Below are positions 18,335 through 25,345 of a stretch of 58,999 bases of DNA, in pieces. Within the stretch, counting starts at the first letter, position 1. Each line of letters starts with the position of its first letter. Below the pieces are notes generated by a model. That model was not told the origin of the DNA and did not search any database. It saw only the letters and a program-made list of their open reading frames with translations. The position numbers and the translations under genes are program-made. Source of the stretch: Streptomyces tibetensis (GTDB lineage: Bacteria > Actinomycetota > Actinomycetes > Streptomycetales > Streptomycetaceae); the NCBI RefSeq assembly GCF_007655005.1, contig NZ_SZVW01000035.1, positions 1 to 58,999 on the forward strand. The letters run 5' to 3'.

Positions 18335-18624
18335 TCGTCGCCTTCTCCGTGACGCCGCTCGGGGTCGGCGAGGACGTGGGGGAGTATGTCGCCGACGCCG
18401 TACGGGTGGTGCGTGAGTCGGGGCTGCCGAACCGCACCGACGCGATGTTCACCTCCGTCGAAGGGGAGTGGGACGAGGTCATGGACGTCGTCCGGCGCGC
18501 GGTCGCCGCGGTCGAGCGCCGCGCGCCCCGGGTCTCCCTCGTCCTCAAGGCGGACATCCGCCCCGGTGTGACGGACGGACTCACGTCAAAGGTGGAGACA
18601 GTGGAGCGGCACCTCGCCGAGTAG
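18331..18624 (+). CDS. MTH1187-type thiamine-binding-like protein
   Basis: 97-residue protein of the MTH1187/YkoF-like fold (DUF77). Family motifs are MIVAFSVTPLGVGEDVGEYV, the ESGLPNRTDAMFTSVEGEWDEVM stretch split over residues ~29-51, and SLVLKADIRPG. These proteins bind thiamine-like ligands and form oligomers; a physiological role is not settled. It is translationally coupled to the preceding DUF3817 gene and followed by a strong terminator. No thiamine riboswitch was seen upstream. Confidence 0.82.
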   Translation: MIVAFSVTPLGVGEDVGEYVADAVRVVRESGLPNRTDAMFTSVEGEWDEVMDVVRRAVAAVERRAPRVSLVLKADIRPGVTDGLTSKVETVERHLAE

Positions 18625-18644
18625 CGGTTCCGCCCGAGCCGTTC

Positions 18645-18678
18645 CGAGAACCCCGGCCCATCAGGGCCGGGGTTCTCG
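18645..18678 (+). terminator. strong hairpin terminator
   Basis: CGAGAACCCCGGCCC (18645-18659) pairs perfectly with GGGCCGGGGTTCTCG (18664-18678) around a 4-nt loop. It lies 21 bp after the thiamine-binding-like gene and ends the two-gene operon. Confidence 0.85.
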
Positions 18679-18772
18679 TCGCCGGCGGCGGCCCGCGCAC
18701 CGGAACCGATGCCCGCGCCCGAAGGGCGAGACGGTGCTGACCACCATGTGACCGGCCGGTAAGGTCGGGTTC

Positions 18773-19282
18773 GTGCCGAAGCCGCTCAGTCTCTCCTTCG
18801 ATCCGATCGCGCGTGCCGACGAACGCTGGAAGCAGCGCTGGGGGAACGTGCCGTCCATGGCGGCGATCACCTCGATCATGCGCGCCCAGCAGATCCTTCT
18901 CGCCGAGGTCGACGCGGTGGTCAGGCCGTACGGGCTGACGTTCGCGCGCTACGAGGCGCTGGTGCTGCTCACCTTCTCCAAGTCGGGCGAGCTGCCGATG
19001 TCCAAGATCGGCGAGCGGCTCATGGTGCACCCCACCTCCGTGACGAACACCGTGGACCGGCTGGTGAAGTCGGGTCTGGTCGCCAAGCGGCCCAACCCGA
19101 ACGACGGCCGGGGCACCCTCGCCAGCATCACCGACAAGGGCCGCGAGGTCGTCGAGTCGGCCACCCGCGACCTGATGGCGATGGACTTCGGGCTCGGGGC
19201 GTACGACGCCGAGGAATGCGCGGAGATCTTCGCGATGCTGCGGCCGCTGCGCGTCTCGGCGGGCGACTTCGAGGAGGAGTGA
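18773..19282 (+). CDS. MarR-family transcriptional regulator
   Basis: Winged-helix regulator of 169 residues, GTG start at 18773. The HTH is LPMSKIGERLMVHPTSVTNT with VDRLVKSGLVAKRPNPNDGR as recognition helix and wing. A ~35-residue N-terminal extension precedes the dimerisation helix. The neighbours are DUF3817 genes on both sides and icmA downstream. It could control the downstream DUF3817 gene and icmA, and the 24-bp near-palindrome at 19745 would be a natural target to test. Confidence 0.9.
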   Translation: MPKPLSLSFDPIARADERWKQRWGNVPSMAAITSIMRAQQILLAEVDAVVRPYGLTFARYEALVLLTFSKSGELPMSKIGERLMVHPTSVTNTVDRLVKSGLVAKRPNPNDGRGTLASITDKGREVVESATRDLMAMDFGLGAYDAEECAEIFAMLRPLRVSAGDFEEE

Positions 19283-19325
19283 CCCGGGGCAAGATCTCCC
19301 GGAACGGGTCGTTACGCTCGACGGC

Positions 19326-19664
19326 ATGAAGAAGAGCGTGCTGACCCGCTATCGGGTCATGGCCTACGTCACCGGTGTGCTGCTCGTCGCGCTGACCCTG
19401 GGCATGATCGGCAAGTACGTCCTGGACCTGGGCGGCGCGGCTGATTTCACCCAGGTGGTCAGCATCGCGCACGGCTGGCTGTACGTCGTGTACCTGATCT
19501 TCGCCTTCGACCTCGGTTCCAAGGCGAAGTGGCCGGTCAAGAAGCAGCTGTGGGTGCTGCTGGCCGGCACGATCCCCACGGCCGCGTTCTTCGTCGAGCG
19601 CAGGATCAGCCACGAGCTGGAGGGCAAGCTCGCCGAGGACGCGCCCGCGCCGGTCAAGGCCTAG
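19326..19664 (+). CDS. DUF3817 integral membrane protein (second copy)
   Basis: Protein of 112 residues with three hydrophobic helices (about 10-31, 44-62 and 75-92) and the same plan as the protein at 17990: HGWLYVVYLIFAFDLGSKAKW followed by a helix and VERRISHELE. It is a paralogue of 17990-18334. The gene starts 43 bp after the MarR stop and is probably co-transcribed with it. The function is unknown. Confidence 0.86.
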   Translation: MKKSVLTRYRVMAYVTGVLLVALTLGMIGKYVLDLGGAADFTQVVSIAHGWLYVVYLIFAFDLGSKAKWPVKKQLWVLLAGTIPTAAFFVERRISHELEGKLAEDAPAPVKA

Positions 19665-19744
19665 GCGCGCTCCGGGCCCGCCGCACGCGCGCGTGCGGCG
19701 GTCGTTCTCACCCGTTCGCCAGGTCACTCCCCTCAGCCATCGAC

Positions 19745-19768
19745 ATTTACTAGGACGTCCAAGTAAAT
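19745..19768. promoter_or_regulatory. near-perfect 24-bp palindrome before icmA
   Basis: Arms ATTTACT (19745-19751) and AGTAAAT (19762-19768) are perfect inverted repeats around the self-complementary core GGACGTCC (19753-19760); only one central pair is mismatched. It ends 8 bp before the icmA ATG, overlapping the likely transcript start or ribosome site. It is AT-rich against a GC-rich background, which marks it as a repressor operator candidate. Confidence 0.7.
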
Positions 19769-19776
19769 TCGAGGGT

Positions 19777-21477
19777 ATGGACGCTGACGCCATCGACGAG
19801 GGCCGCCGCCGCTGGCAGGCCAGGTACGACGCCGCGCGCAAGCGCGAGGCCGACTTCACCACGCTCTCCGGCGACGCCGTGGAGCCGGTGTACGGGCCGC
19901 GGCCCGGTGACACCTACGAGGGGTTCGACCGGATCGGCTGGCCGGGGGAGTACCCCTTCACCCGCGGTCTGTACGCGACCGGCTACCGGGGGCGGACGTG
20001 GACCATCCGGCAGTTCGCCGGGTTCGGCAACGCCGAGCAGACCAACGAGCGCTACAAGATGATCCTCCGCAACGGCGGAGGCGGGCTCTCCGTCGCCTTC
20101 GACATGCCCACCCTCATGGGCCGCGACTCCGACGACCCGCGCTCGCTCGGCGAGGTCGGGCACTGCGGGGTCGCCATCGACTCGGCGGCCGACATGGAGG
20201 TCCTGTTCAAGGACATCCCGCTCGGCGACGTCACGACGTCGATGACCATCAGCGGCCCGGCCGTCCCCGTCTTCTGCATGTACCTGGTCGCCGCCGAACG
20301 GCAGGGCGTCGACCCGTCCGTCCTCAACGGCACGCTCCAGACGGACATCTTCAAGGAGTACATCGCCCAGAAGGAGTGGCTCTTCCAGCCCGAGCCGCAT
20401 CTGCGGCTCATCGGCGACCTCATGGAGTACTGCGCGGCCGGCATCCCCGCCTACAAGCCGCTGTCCGTCTCCGGCTACCACATCCGCGAGGCCGGCTCGA
20501 CGGCCGCGCAGGAGCTGGCGTACACCCTGGCGGACGGCTTCGGGTACGTCGAACTGGGCCTGTCGCGCGGGCTGGACGTGGACGTCTTCGCCCCCGGCCT
20601 GTCGTTCTTCTTCGACGCGCACGTCGACTTCTTCGAGGAGATCGCCAAGTTCCGCGCGGCCCGGCGGATCTGGGCCCGCTGGATGCGTGACGTCTACGGC
20701 GCCAAGTCCGAGAAGGCCCAGTGGCTCCGCTTCCACACGCAGACCGCGGGGGTCTCCCTCACCGCGCAGCAGCCGTACAACAACGTCGTGCGGACGGCCG
20801 TGGAGGCACTGGCGGCCGTGCTCGGCGGGACGAACTCGCTGCACACCAACGCGCTCGACGAGACCCTCGCCCTGCCGAGCGAGCAGGCCGCGGAGATCGC
20901 GCTGCGCACGCAGCAGGTGCTGATGGAGGAGACCGGCGTCGCCAACGTGGCCGACCCGCTGGGCGGTTCCTGGTACGTGGAGCAGCTGACCGACCGCATC
21001 GAGGCGGACGCGGAGAAGATCTTCGACCAGATCAAGGAGCGCGGTCTGCGGGCGCACCCCGACGGGCAGCACCCGATCGGCCCGATCACCTCCGGGATCC
21101 TGCGCGGCATCGAGGACGGCTGGTTCACCGGGGAGATCGCCGAGTCGGCGTTCCGGTATCAGCAGGCGCTGGAGAAGGGCGACAAGAGGGTCGTCGGCGT
21201 GAACTGTCACGACGGGTCGGTCACCGGGGACCTGGAGATCCTGCGGGTCAGCCACGAGGTGGAGCGCGAGCAGGTCCGGGCGCTCGGCGGGCGCAGGACG
21301 GCCCGTGACGACGCCGCCGTGCGCACCGCCCTCGACGCCATGCTGGCCGCCGCCCGCAGCGGCGCCAACATGATCGAGCCGATGCTGGACGCGGTACGGG
21401 CGGAGGCCACGCTCGGGGAGATCTGCGGCGTGCTGCGGGACGAGTGGGGGGTGTACACGGAGCCGGCCGGCTTCTGA
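19777..21477 (+). CDS. icmA: isobutyryl-CoA mutase large subunit
   Basis: Large subunit of the adenosylcobalamin-dependent isobutyryl-CoA mutase (isobutyryl-CoA to n-butyryl-CoA), feeding butyryl-CoA into polyketide and fatty-acid pathways. 566 residues, the length of Streptomyces IcmA, lacking the C-terminal B12-binding domain found in methylmalonyl-CoA mutase; the small B12 subunit is not in this window. Phe80 (in WTIRQF) and Gln198 (in EYIAQKE) are the pair that distinguishes isobutyryl- from methylmalonyl-CoA mutase. Other mutase motifs are TGYRGRTWTIRQFAGFG, HTQTAGVSLTAQQPYNN and DPLGGSWYVE. The start is ATG 19777 just after a palindrome. MeaB (10415) may be its chaperone. Confidence 0.95.
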   Translation: MDADAIDEGRRRWQARYDAARKREADFTTLSGDAVEPVYGPRPGDTYEGFDRIGWPGEYPFTRGLYATGYRGRTWTIRQFAGFGNAEQTNERYKMILRNGGGGLSVAFDMPTLMGRDSDDPRSLGEVGHCGVAIDSAADMEVLFKDIPLGDVTTSMTISGPAVPVFCMYLVAAERQGVDPSVLNGTLQTDIFKEYIAQKEWLFQPEPHLRLIGDLMEYCAAGIPAYKPLSVSGYHIREAGSTAAQELAYTLADGFGYVELGLSRGLDVDVFAPGLSFFFDAHVDFFEEIAKFRAARRIWARWMRDVYGAKSEKAQWLRFHTQTAGVSLTAQQPYNNVVRTAVEALAAVLGGTNSLHTNALDETLALPSEQAAEIALRTQQVLMEETGVANVADPLGGSWYVEQLTDRIEADAEKIFDQIKERGLRAHPDGQHPIGPITSGILRGIEDGWFTGEIAESAFRYQQALEKGDKRVVGVNCHDGSVTGDLEILRVSHEVEREQVRALGGRRTARDDAAVRTALDAMLAAARSGANMIEPMLDAVRAEATLGEICGVLRDEWGVYTEPAGF

Positions 21478-21481
21478 GGGG

Positions 21482-22093
21482 CTACGTCCCCAGCCCGTGC
21501 AGCAGCACCCTGGTGAAGCTTCTGACCCACTCCTCGTCCGCCGGTTCCGCGCTCACCAGGGTGCGGTGGACCACCGCACCCGCCACCATGTCGAAGATCA
21601 GGTCCACCGTGCGGTCGGCCGAGGCGGGGTCCGGCTCCGGGGGGAGTTCGCCCCGGGCCTGGGCCCGGGTGCGGCCCTCCACGACCAGGCGCTTCTGGTG
21701 GTCGACGACCGAGGCCCGGATGCGTTCGCGCAGTGCCTCGTCGCGGGTGGCTTCCGCCACCACCGCCATGAGGCCGCTCTTCGCCTCCGGAAGGGCCAGG
21801 ATCGTGGCGAACTGCAGGACCACACCCTCGATGTCGGCGGCCAGGGAGCCGCGGTCGGGGAGTTCCAGCTCGTCGAAGAGTTCCGCGACCGCGTCGACGA
21901 CCAGTTCGTTCTTGCCCGCCCAGCGGCGGTAGAGCGTGGTTTTCGCAACCCCGGCGCGCGTCGCGACGTCTCCGAGGGTGAGCTTGGACCAGCCCAGTTC
22001 CACGAGCGCCTCGCGCGTCGCGGCCAGGATCGCGGCGTCCGCCGTCGCGCTGCGCGGTCGCCCGGTGCGGCTGGCTGGGCTGCGGCTCTGCAT
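21482..22093 (-). CDS. TetR-family transcriptional regulator
   Basis: TetR regulator of 203 residues from ATG 22093 (MQSRSPASRTGRP). The frame is open further upstream to 22267, but that part is Pro/Arg-rich and unlike a TetR N-terminus. HTH: LTLGDVATRAGVAKTTLYRRW (split around residues 40-60). The ligand-binding half contains VVLQFATILALPEAKSGLMAVV. It ends 4 bp from the icmA stop (convergent). Upstream there is a perfect CGCTACG-ACT-CGTAGCG palindrome (22180), which should be its operator, shared with the divergent thioredoxin-TPR gene. The GGAAG before the ATG is closer than usual, so the start is not certain. Confidence 0.87.
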   Translation of the reverse strand: MQSRSPASRTGRPRSATADAAILAATREALVELGWSKLTLGDVATRAGVAKTTLYRRWAGKNELVVDAVAELFDELELPDRGSLAADIEGVVLQFATILALPEAKSGLMAVVAEATRDEALRERIRASVVDHQKRLVVEGRTRAQARGELPPEPDPASADRTVDLIFDMVAGAVVHRTLVSAEPADEEWVRSFTRVLLHGLGT

Positions 22094-22179
22094 CTTCCGA
22101 CCATAAACCGGCGGTTCCCACCGGGCGCCGTGAGGGAGATCACCGGGGGGTGGTGTCCCGGCGGTGCGGTGGGGCATTA

Positions 22180-22196
22180 CGCTACGACTCGTAGCG
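22180..22196. promoter_or_regulatory. TetR-type operator palindrome
   Basis: CGCTACG (22180-22186), ACT, CGTAGCG (22190-22196): perfect 7-bp arms with a 3-bp centre, in the divergent region between the tetR gene (start 22093) and the thioredoxin-TPR gene (start 22330). Size and symmetry are typical of TetR autoregulatory sites, and TACGCT may form part of a -10 box. Confidence 0.7.
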
Positions 22197-22329
22197 AAAG
22201 CCCGTGAGGGACGTACACGGGCCTCGGTACACCCGGCGTGGGGTGGGGACCCGGCGCCGAAAGGCACGGACCGGCCTTGCTTTCACACCGCTTTTCACAC
22301 GCGCGCGCAGTACGGGGGAGGATAGGCGC

Positions 22330-23304
22330 ATGCAGCCACGGAACATGTCCATGAGCGGAGTCGTCGACCTCGCCGCGGTGAAGGCGGCCCAGGAGGCCAA
22401 GGCGAAGGCGGAGCAGGCGCGCGCGCAAGCAGCCCGGGAGGGCGGGACGGGGGCGATCTCCCCGGCCGATCTCGTCATCGACGTCGATGAGGCGGGGTTC
22501 GAGAGGGACGTCCTGCAGCGTTCCGCCGAGGTCCCCGTAGTCATCGACTTCTGGGCCGAGTGGTGCGAGCCCTGCAAGCAGCTCAGCCCGGTCCTGGAGC
22601 GGCTGGCCGTCGAGTACAACGGCCGCTTCCTGCTCGCCAAGGTCGACGTCGACGCCAACCAGATGCTGATGCAGCAGTTCGGCATCCAGGGAATCCCCGC
22701 GGTGTTCGCGGTCGTCGCGGGGCAGGCGCTGCCGCTCTTCCAGGGAGCGGCGGGCGAGGCGCAGATCCGGCAGACCCTCGACCAGTTGGTGCAGGTCGGC
22801 GAGCAGCGCTTCGGCCTGACCGGTCTCACCGTCGACCCCGAGGCCGTGCCGGGCGGTGCCCCGGAGGCTCCCGAGCGGCTGGCCGGCCCGCACGACGGGC
22901 TCCTCGAAGCCGCGGTGCAGGCGCTGGATTCGGGCGATCTGTCCGGTGCCGTCCAGGCGTACAAGAACGTGCTGAACGAGGACCCGGGCAACGAGGAGGC
23001 CAAACTGGGTCTCGCGCAGGCCGAGTTGCTCCAGCGGGTGCAGGGCGTCGACCCGCAGCAGGTGCGCCGGGACGCGGCCGACAAGCCGTCCGATGTGCAG
23101 GCGCAGATCGCCGCCGCCGATCTGGATCTGGTGGGTGGCCACGTCGAGGACGCGTTCGGCCGGCTCATCGAGACCGTGCAGCGCACGGTGGGTGACGACC
23201 GGGACACGGTGCGGATGCGGGTGCTGGAGCTGTTCGAGGTCGTCGGGCCCGACGATCCCCGCGTGATCGCGGCCCGTAGGGCCCTGGCGCGCGCCCTGTT
23301 CTGA
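22330..23304 (+). CDS. thioredoxin-domain TPR co-chaperone-like protein (YbbN/CnoX type)
   Basis: 324-residue cytoplasmic protein. An Ala/Lys-rich helix (~12-40) is followed by a thioredoxin domain (~47-150) with WAEWCEPCKQ (CEPC at 79-82), so unlike E. coli CnoX both active-site cysteines are present. The C-terminal half (~185-324) has TPR-like helices (LEAAVQALDSGDLSGAVQAY, NEEAKLGLAQAELLQRVQG). Such proteins couple redox control to chaperone hand-off. The start is ATG 22330; the 240 bp upstream contain the TetR operator. A hairpin terminator follows. Confidence 0.88.
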   Translation: MQPRNMSMSGVVDLAAVKAAQEAKAKAEQARAQAAREGGTGAISPADLVIDVDEAGFERDVLQRSAEVPVVIDFWAEWCEPCKQLSPVLERLAVEYNGRFLLAKVDVDANQMLMQQFGIQGIPAVFAVVAGQALPLFQGAAGEAQIRQTLDQLVQVGEQRFGLTGLTVDPEAVPGGAPEAPERLAGPHDGLLEAAVQALDSGDLSGAVQAYKNVLNEDPGNEEAKLGLAQAELLQRVQGVDPQQVRRDAADKPSDVQAQIAAADLDLVGGHVEDAFGRLIETVQRTVGDDRDTVRMRVLELFEVVGPDDPRVIAARRALARALF

Positions 23305-23316
23305 CCAGTCGTTAAA

Positions 23317-23341
23317 CACGCGGGCATGTGGTGCCCGCGTG
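23317..23341 (+). terminator. hairpin terminator after thioredoxin-TPR gene
   Basis: CACGCGGGCA (23317-23326) and TGCCCGCGTG (23332-23341), a perfect 10-bp stem with a 5-nt loop, 13 bp after the stop codon. Confidence 0.7.
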
Positions 23342-23925
23342 AAAAGTTCGCCCACGGAGGGTCACTGCGGCCGCGTTTTACCAAAACTTGGTAATCGCGG
23401 CCGCTGTTACTAGGAGTAAGTCGCGGGCGTTGATCTGTCGGATTCTGTCCATCGATCAACAGCTTTGTACCGCCGTCCGGCGCCACCCTCAGTTGTCGTC
23501 CGAGACCGATGGGTCGTTGTTCGGTTATCCGGCCGTTACTAGCGAGTAACGAACCCCCTTGTGCGGGCGGCGAGAATGCACCACGATCAGCCACGCTCGG
23601 TCCATTCCCGTACCCCGGCAGCCGGTTGGGTCGCGGGACAACCTGGGTCCCCACCGAGCAGAGCCGGCGGCAGTGGCGCCGGCTCTTGGACAGGGGGGTC
23701 TTCGCCCTTCGGGCGAAGCCTGTCCAGCAGGGTTGTGCGTGATGCGTGTCAGGCGCGACCAGTGGTTGTCGCTCGGGGGTGATCGCCGGTGATTCGGGCG
23801 CAGTTGCGCCGCCGAGTGCAGGCGCTCTCCTTCCCGAGGACGTAGCACTTCTCCCATCCCTGCCCGGCTGAGCCGCCAATCGGGGCGAGCCAGGACAGGA
23901 GATGTACGTCCGAGAAGGAGGAAAT
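23342..23925 (+). promoter_or_regulatory. 584-bp non-coding leader rich in inverted repeats
   Basis: No plausible gene was found here. Structures seen: two GCGGCCGC octamers (23367-23374, 23397-23404) bracketing TTACCAA-AAC-TTGGTAA (23378-23394); TTACT-AGG-AGTAA (23407-23419); GTTGATC/GATCAAC (23429-23460); CGTTACT-AGCG-AGTAACG (23534-23551); hairpin AGAGCCGGCG/CGCCGGCTCT (23660-23686); and a two-part hairpin GGACAGG...CTTCGCCC-TTC-GGGCGAAG...CCTGTCC (about 23688-23724). The first four look like protein-binding operators and the last two like folded leader RNA. A strong ribosome site AAGGAGG ends the region just before the DUF6230 start. Confidence 0.6.
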
Positions 23926-24570
23926 ATGGAGTCCCAGGTGCGTGGCGGGACCAGATGGAAGCGGTTCGCTGTGGTCATGGTGCCCAGCGTCGCCGCTGCG
24001 GCATGTGTGGGTGTAGGACTCGCGCAGGGTGCGCTGGCCGCGTCGTTCAGCGTCTCCGGCCAGCAGTTCAAGGTGTCGGCCAGTCACCTGCACGGTGAGG
24101 GTTTCGCTCAGTACGGCGGAATCGACAGCGTCTACACCTCGACCGACGGTGACAAGAAGACGCCGGTGCCCGTCGCGATCTCGTCGTTCGACGACGCGAC
24201 GATCAGCAAGATGTGCCAGTCGGTCGCGACGCCGATCCCCCTCATAGGCAAGACGGTCTACCTCCGTCTTGAGGCGGGGAACGACGCCAAGAAGCCGGTC
24301 AAGGCGGAGAACCTCTACATCGACGTCGCGCAGCTCGACGCCGATGCGGAGTTCAAGAACATCGACATCGGTGTCGCGGTCAAGGACAAGACCCGTGGTC
24401 CTGCGGTCAAGGACACGAAGACCACGCTGCCGGGCGGGTTCGCCCAGCAGGCCGAGTCGGCCGACCTCTACGGCGTCAAGCAGACGGCGTGGGCGACCAC
24501 GGCCGGCACGTTCAAGCTGAGCGGCCTGTCGATGAAGCTCGGCACGGACAAGGGCATGGAGTGCTACTGA
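23926..24570 (+). CDS. secreted DUF6230-family protein
   Basis: Exported protein of 214 residues. The N-terminus RGGTRWKRFAVVMVPSVAAAACVGVGLAQGALA is a charged region plus a hydrophobic helix (~13-41), a signal peptide or anchor. The mature part begins ASFSVSGQQFKVSASHL and is a beta-rich domain with two cysteines (one in KMCQSV, one in the C-terminal ECY). Old annotations call such proteins cholesterol esterase, but no lipase GxSxG motif is present. ATG 23926 has a near-consensus AAGGAGG. It is first in a conserved-looking triad with the DUF6114 membrane protein and the linker protein. The function is unknown. Confidence 0.85.
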   Translation: MESQVRGGTRWKRFAVVMVPSVAAAACVGVGLAQGALAASFSVSGQQFKVSASHLHGEGFAQYGGIDSVYTSTDGDKKTPVPVAISSFDDATISKMCQSVATPIPLIGKTVYLRLEAGNDAKKPVKAENLYIDVAQLDADAEFKNIDIGVAVKDKTRGPAVKDTKTTLPGGFAQQAESADLYGVKQTAWATTAGTFKLSGLSMKLGTDKGMECY

Positions 24571-24616
24571 CAGCCTCCGTCCCACGGGTGTCCGGGGGCG
24601 GCTGACCCGCCCCCTT

Positions 24617-24652
24617 CGAGGGGCGGGGAGGCCGTCGCTTCCCCGCCCCTCG
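24617..24652 (+). terminator. GC hairpin between triad genes 1 and 2
   Basis: CGAGGGGCGGGGA (24617-24629) pairs perfectly with TCCCCGCCCCTCG (24640-24652), 10-nt loop, 47 bp after the DUF6230 stop. It may terminate or attenuate transcription into the DUF6114 gene, giving more of the secreted protein. Confidence 0.7.
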
Positions 24653-24760
24653 GGCCCGGCCCTGTACCGGGCCACCACACAGACTTAAACTTTCCGGCTT
24701 CTCCACACGCCTACGGCCGAGCCGGTACGTACCTCCATCGGACCGAGGGAGCTGTTTTCC

Positions 24761-25345
24761 ATGAGTGCCGAGACTCCGGTCCAGAGCGCCGGGACTTTCG
24801 CCCGGTTGCGTCGGCGATTCCGTGACTGGCGGGGTACCCGGCCGTTCTGGGCAGGCCTGTTCACCATCCTCGGCGGGGTGCCGATCGCCTACTTCCCCTA
24901 CGCCACCCTCAAGTTGGGCACCATGTCGCTCACCATGGCGACCACCGCGGGTGCCGGCTCCCTCATCATCGGGGTCCTGCTGATCACACTGGGTCTGACC
25001 ATGTGGTTCCAGCAGGCGACGCGTGTCTTCGCCGGTGTCGCGGCGATCATCCTCGCCCTGGTGTCGCTGGTGGTCTCCAACATCGGAGGCTTCCTCATCG
25101 GCTTCCTGCTGGCCATGCTCGGCGGCGCTCTCGCCGTCGCCTGGGTGCCGGGCAAGTCGCAGGACACGGGGAAGGGACGTCGGGCGGCCGGTAAGGGACC
25201 GAAGGGAGAAGGAGCCGTGGAGCCCTCTCCCGAGAGCCCGGCCGGTGAGACGGGCGGGACGCACCCGCCGTACGGGACCGGCGACGGCGGCCCCGCGGAC
25301 GGCGTCCGGTCCGAGGCCCACAACGGGGGGTACCGTGTCGGCTGA
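24761..25345 (+). CDS. DUF6114 integral membrane protein
   Basis: 194-residue membrane protein. Four hydrophobic helices are packed in residues ~29-130 (FWAGLFTILGGVPIAYF, AGAGSLIIGVLLITLGLTMW, VFAGVAAIILALVSLVV, IGGFLIGFLLAMLGGALAV). A ~65-residue Gly/Pro/Lys-rich cytoplasmic-type tail follows. The family is found next to DUF6230 proteins in Streptomyces. Its end overlaps the next gene's GTG by 11 bp, indicating coupling. It might anchor or export the secreted partner proteins; that is inference. Confidence 0.85.
   Translation: MSAETPVQSAGTFARLRRRFRDWRGTRPFWAGLFTILGGVPIAYFPYATLKLGTMSLTMATTAGAGSLIIGVLLITLGLTMWFQQATRVFAGVAAIILALVSLVVSNIGGFLIGFLLAMLGGALAVAWVPGKSQDTGKGRRAAGKGPKGEGAVEPSPESPAGETGGTHPPYGTGDGGPADGVRSEAHNGGYRVG

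Noticed and set aside
23655..23760. Possible c-di-AMP (ydaO-type) riboswitch upstream of the secreted protein gene
   Set aside because: GGGTCCCC-like pieces are present, but the conserved core segments of that class are not found in order on the plus strand.
22177..24071. Large minus-strand ORFs antisense to the thioredoxin-TPR gene and its downstream leader
   Set aside because: No ribosome site, no domain, Arg/Ser/Pro-rich composition; they cover the inverted-repeat leader and look like high-GC shadows.
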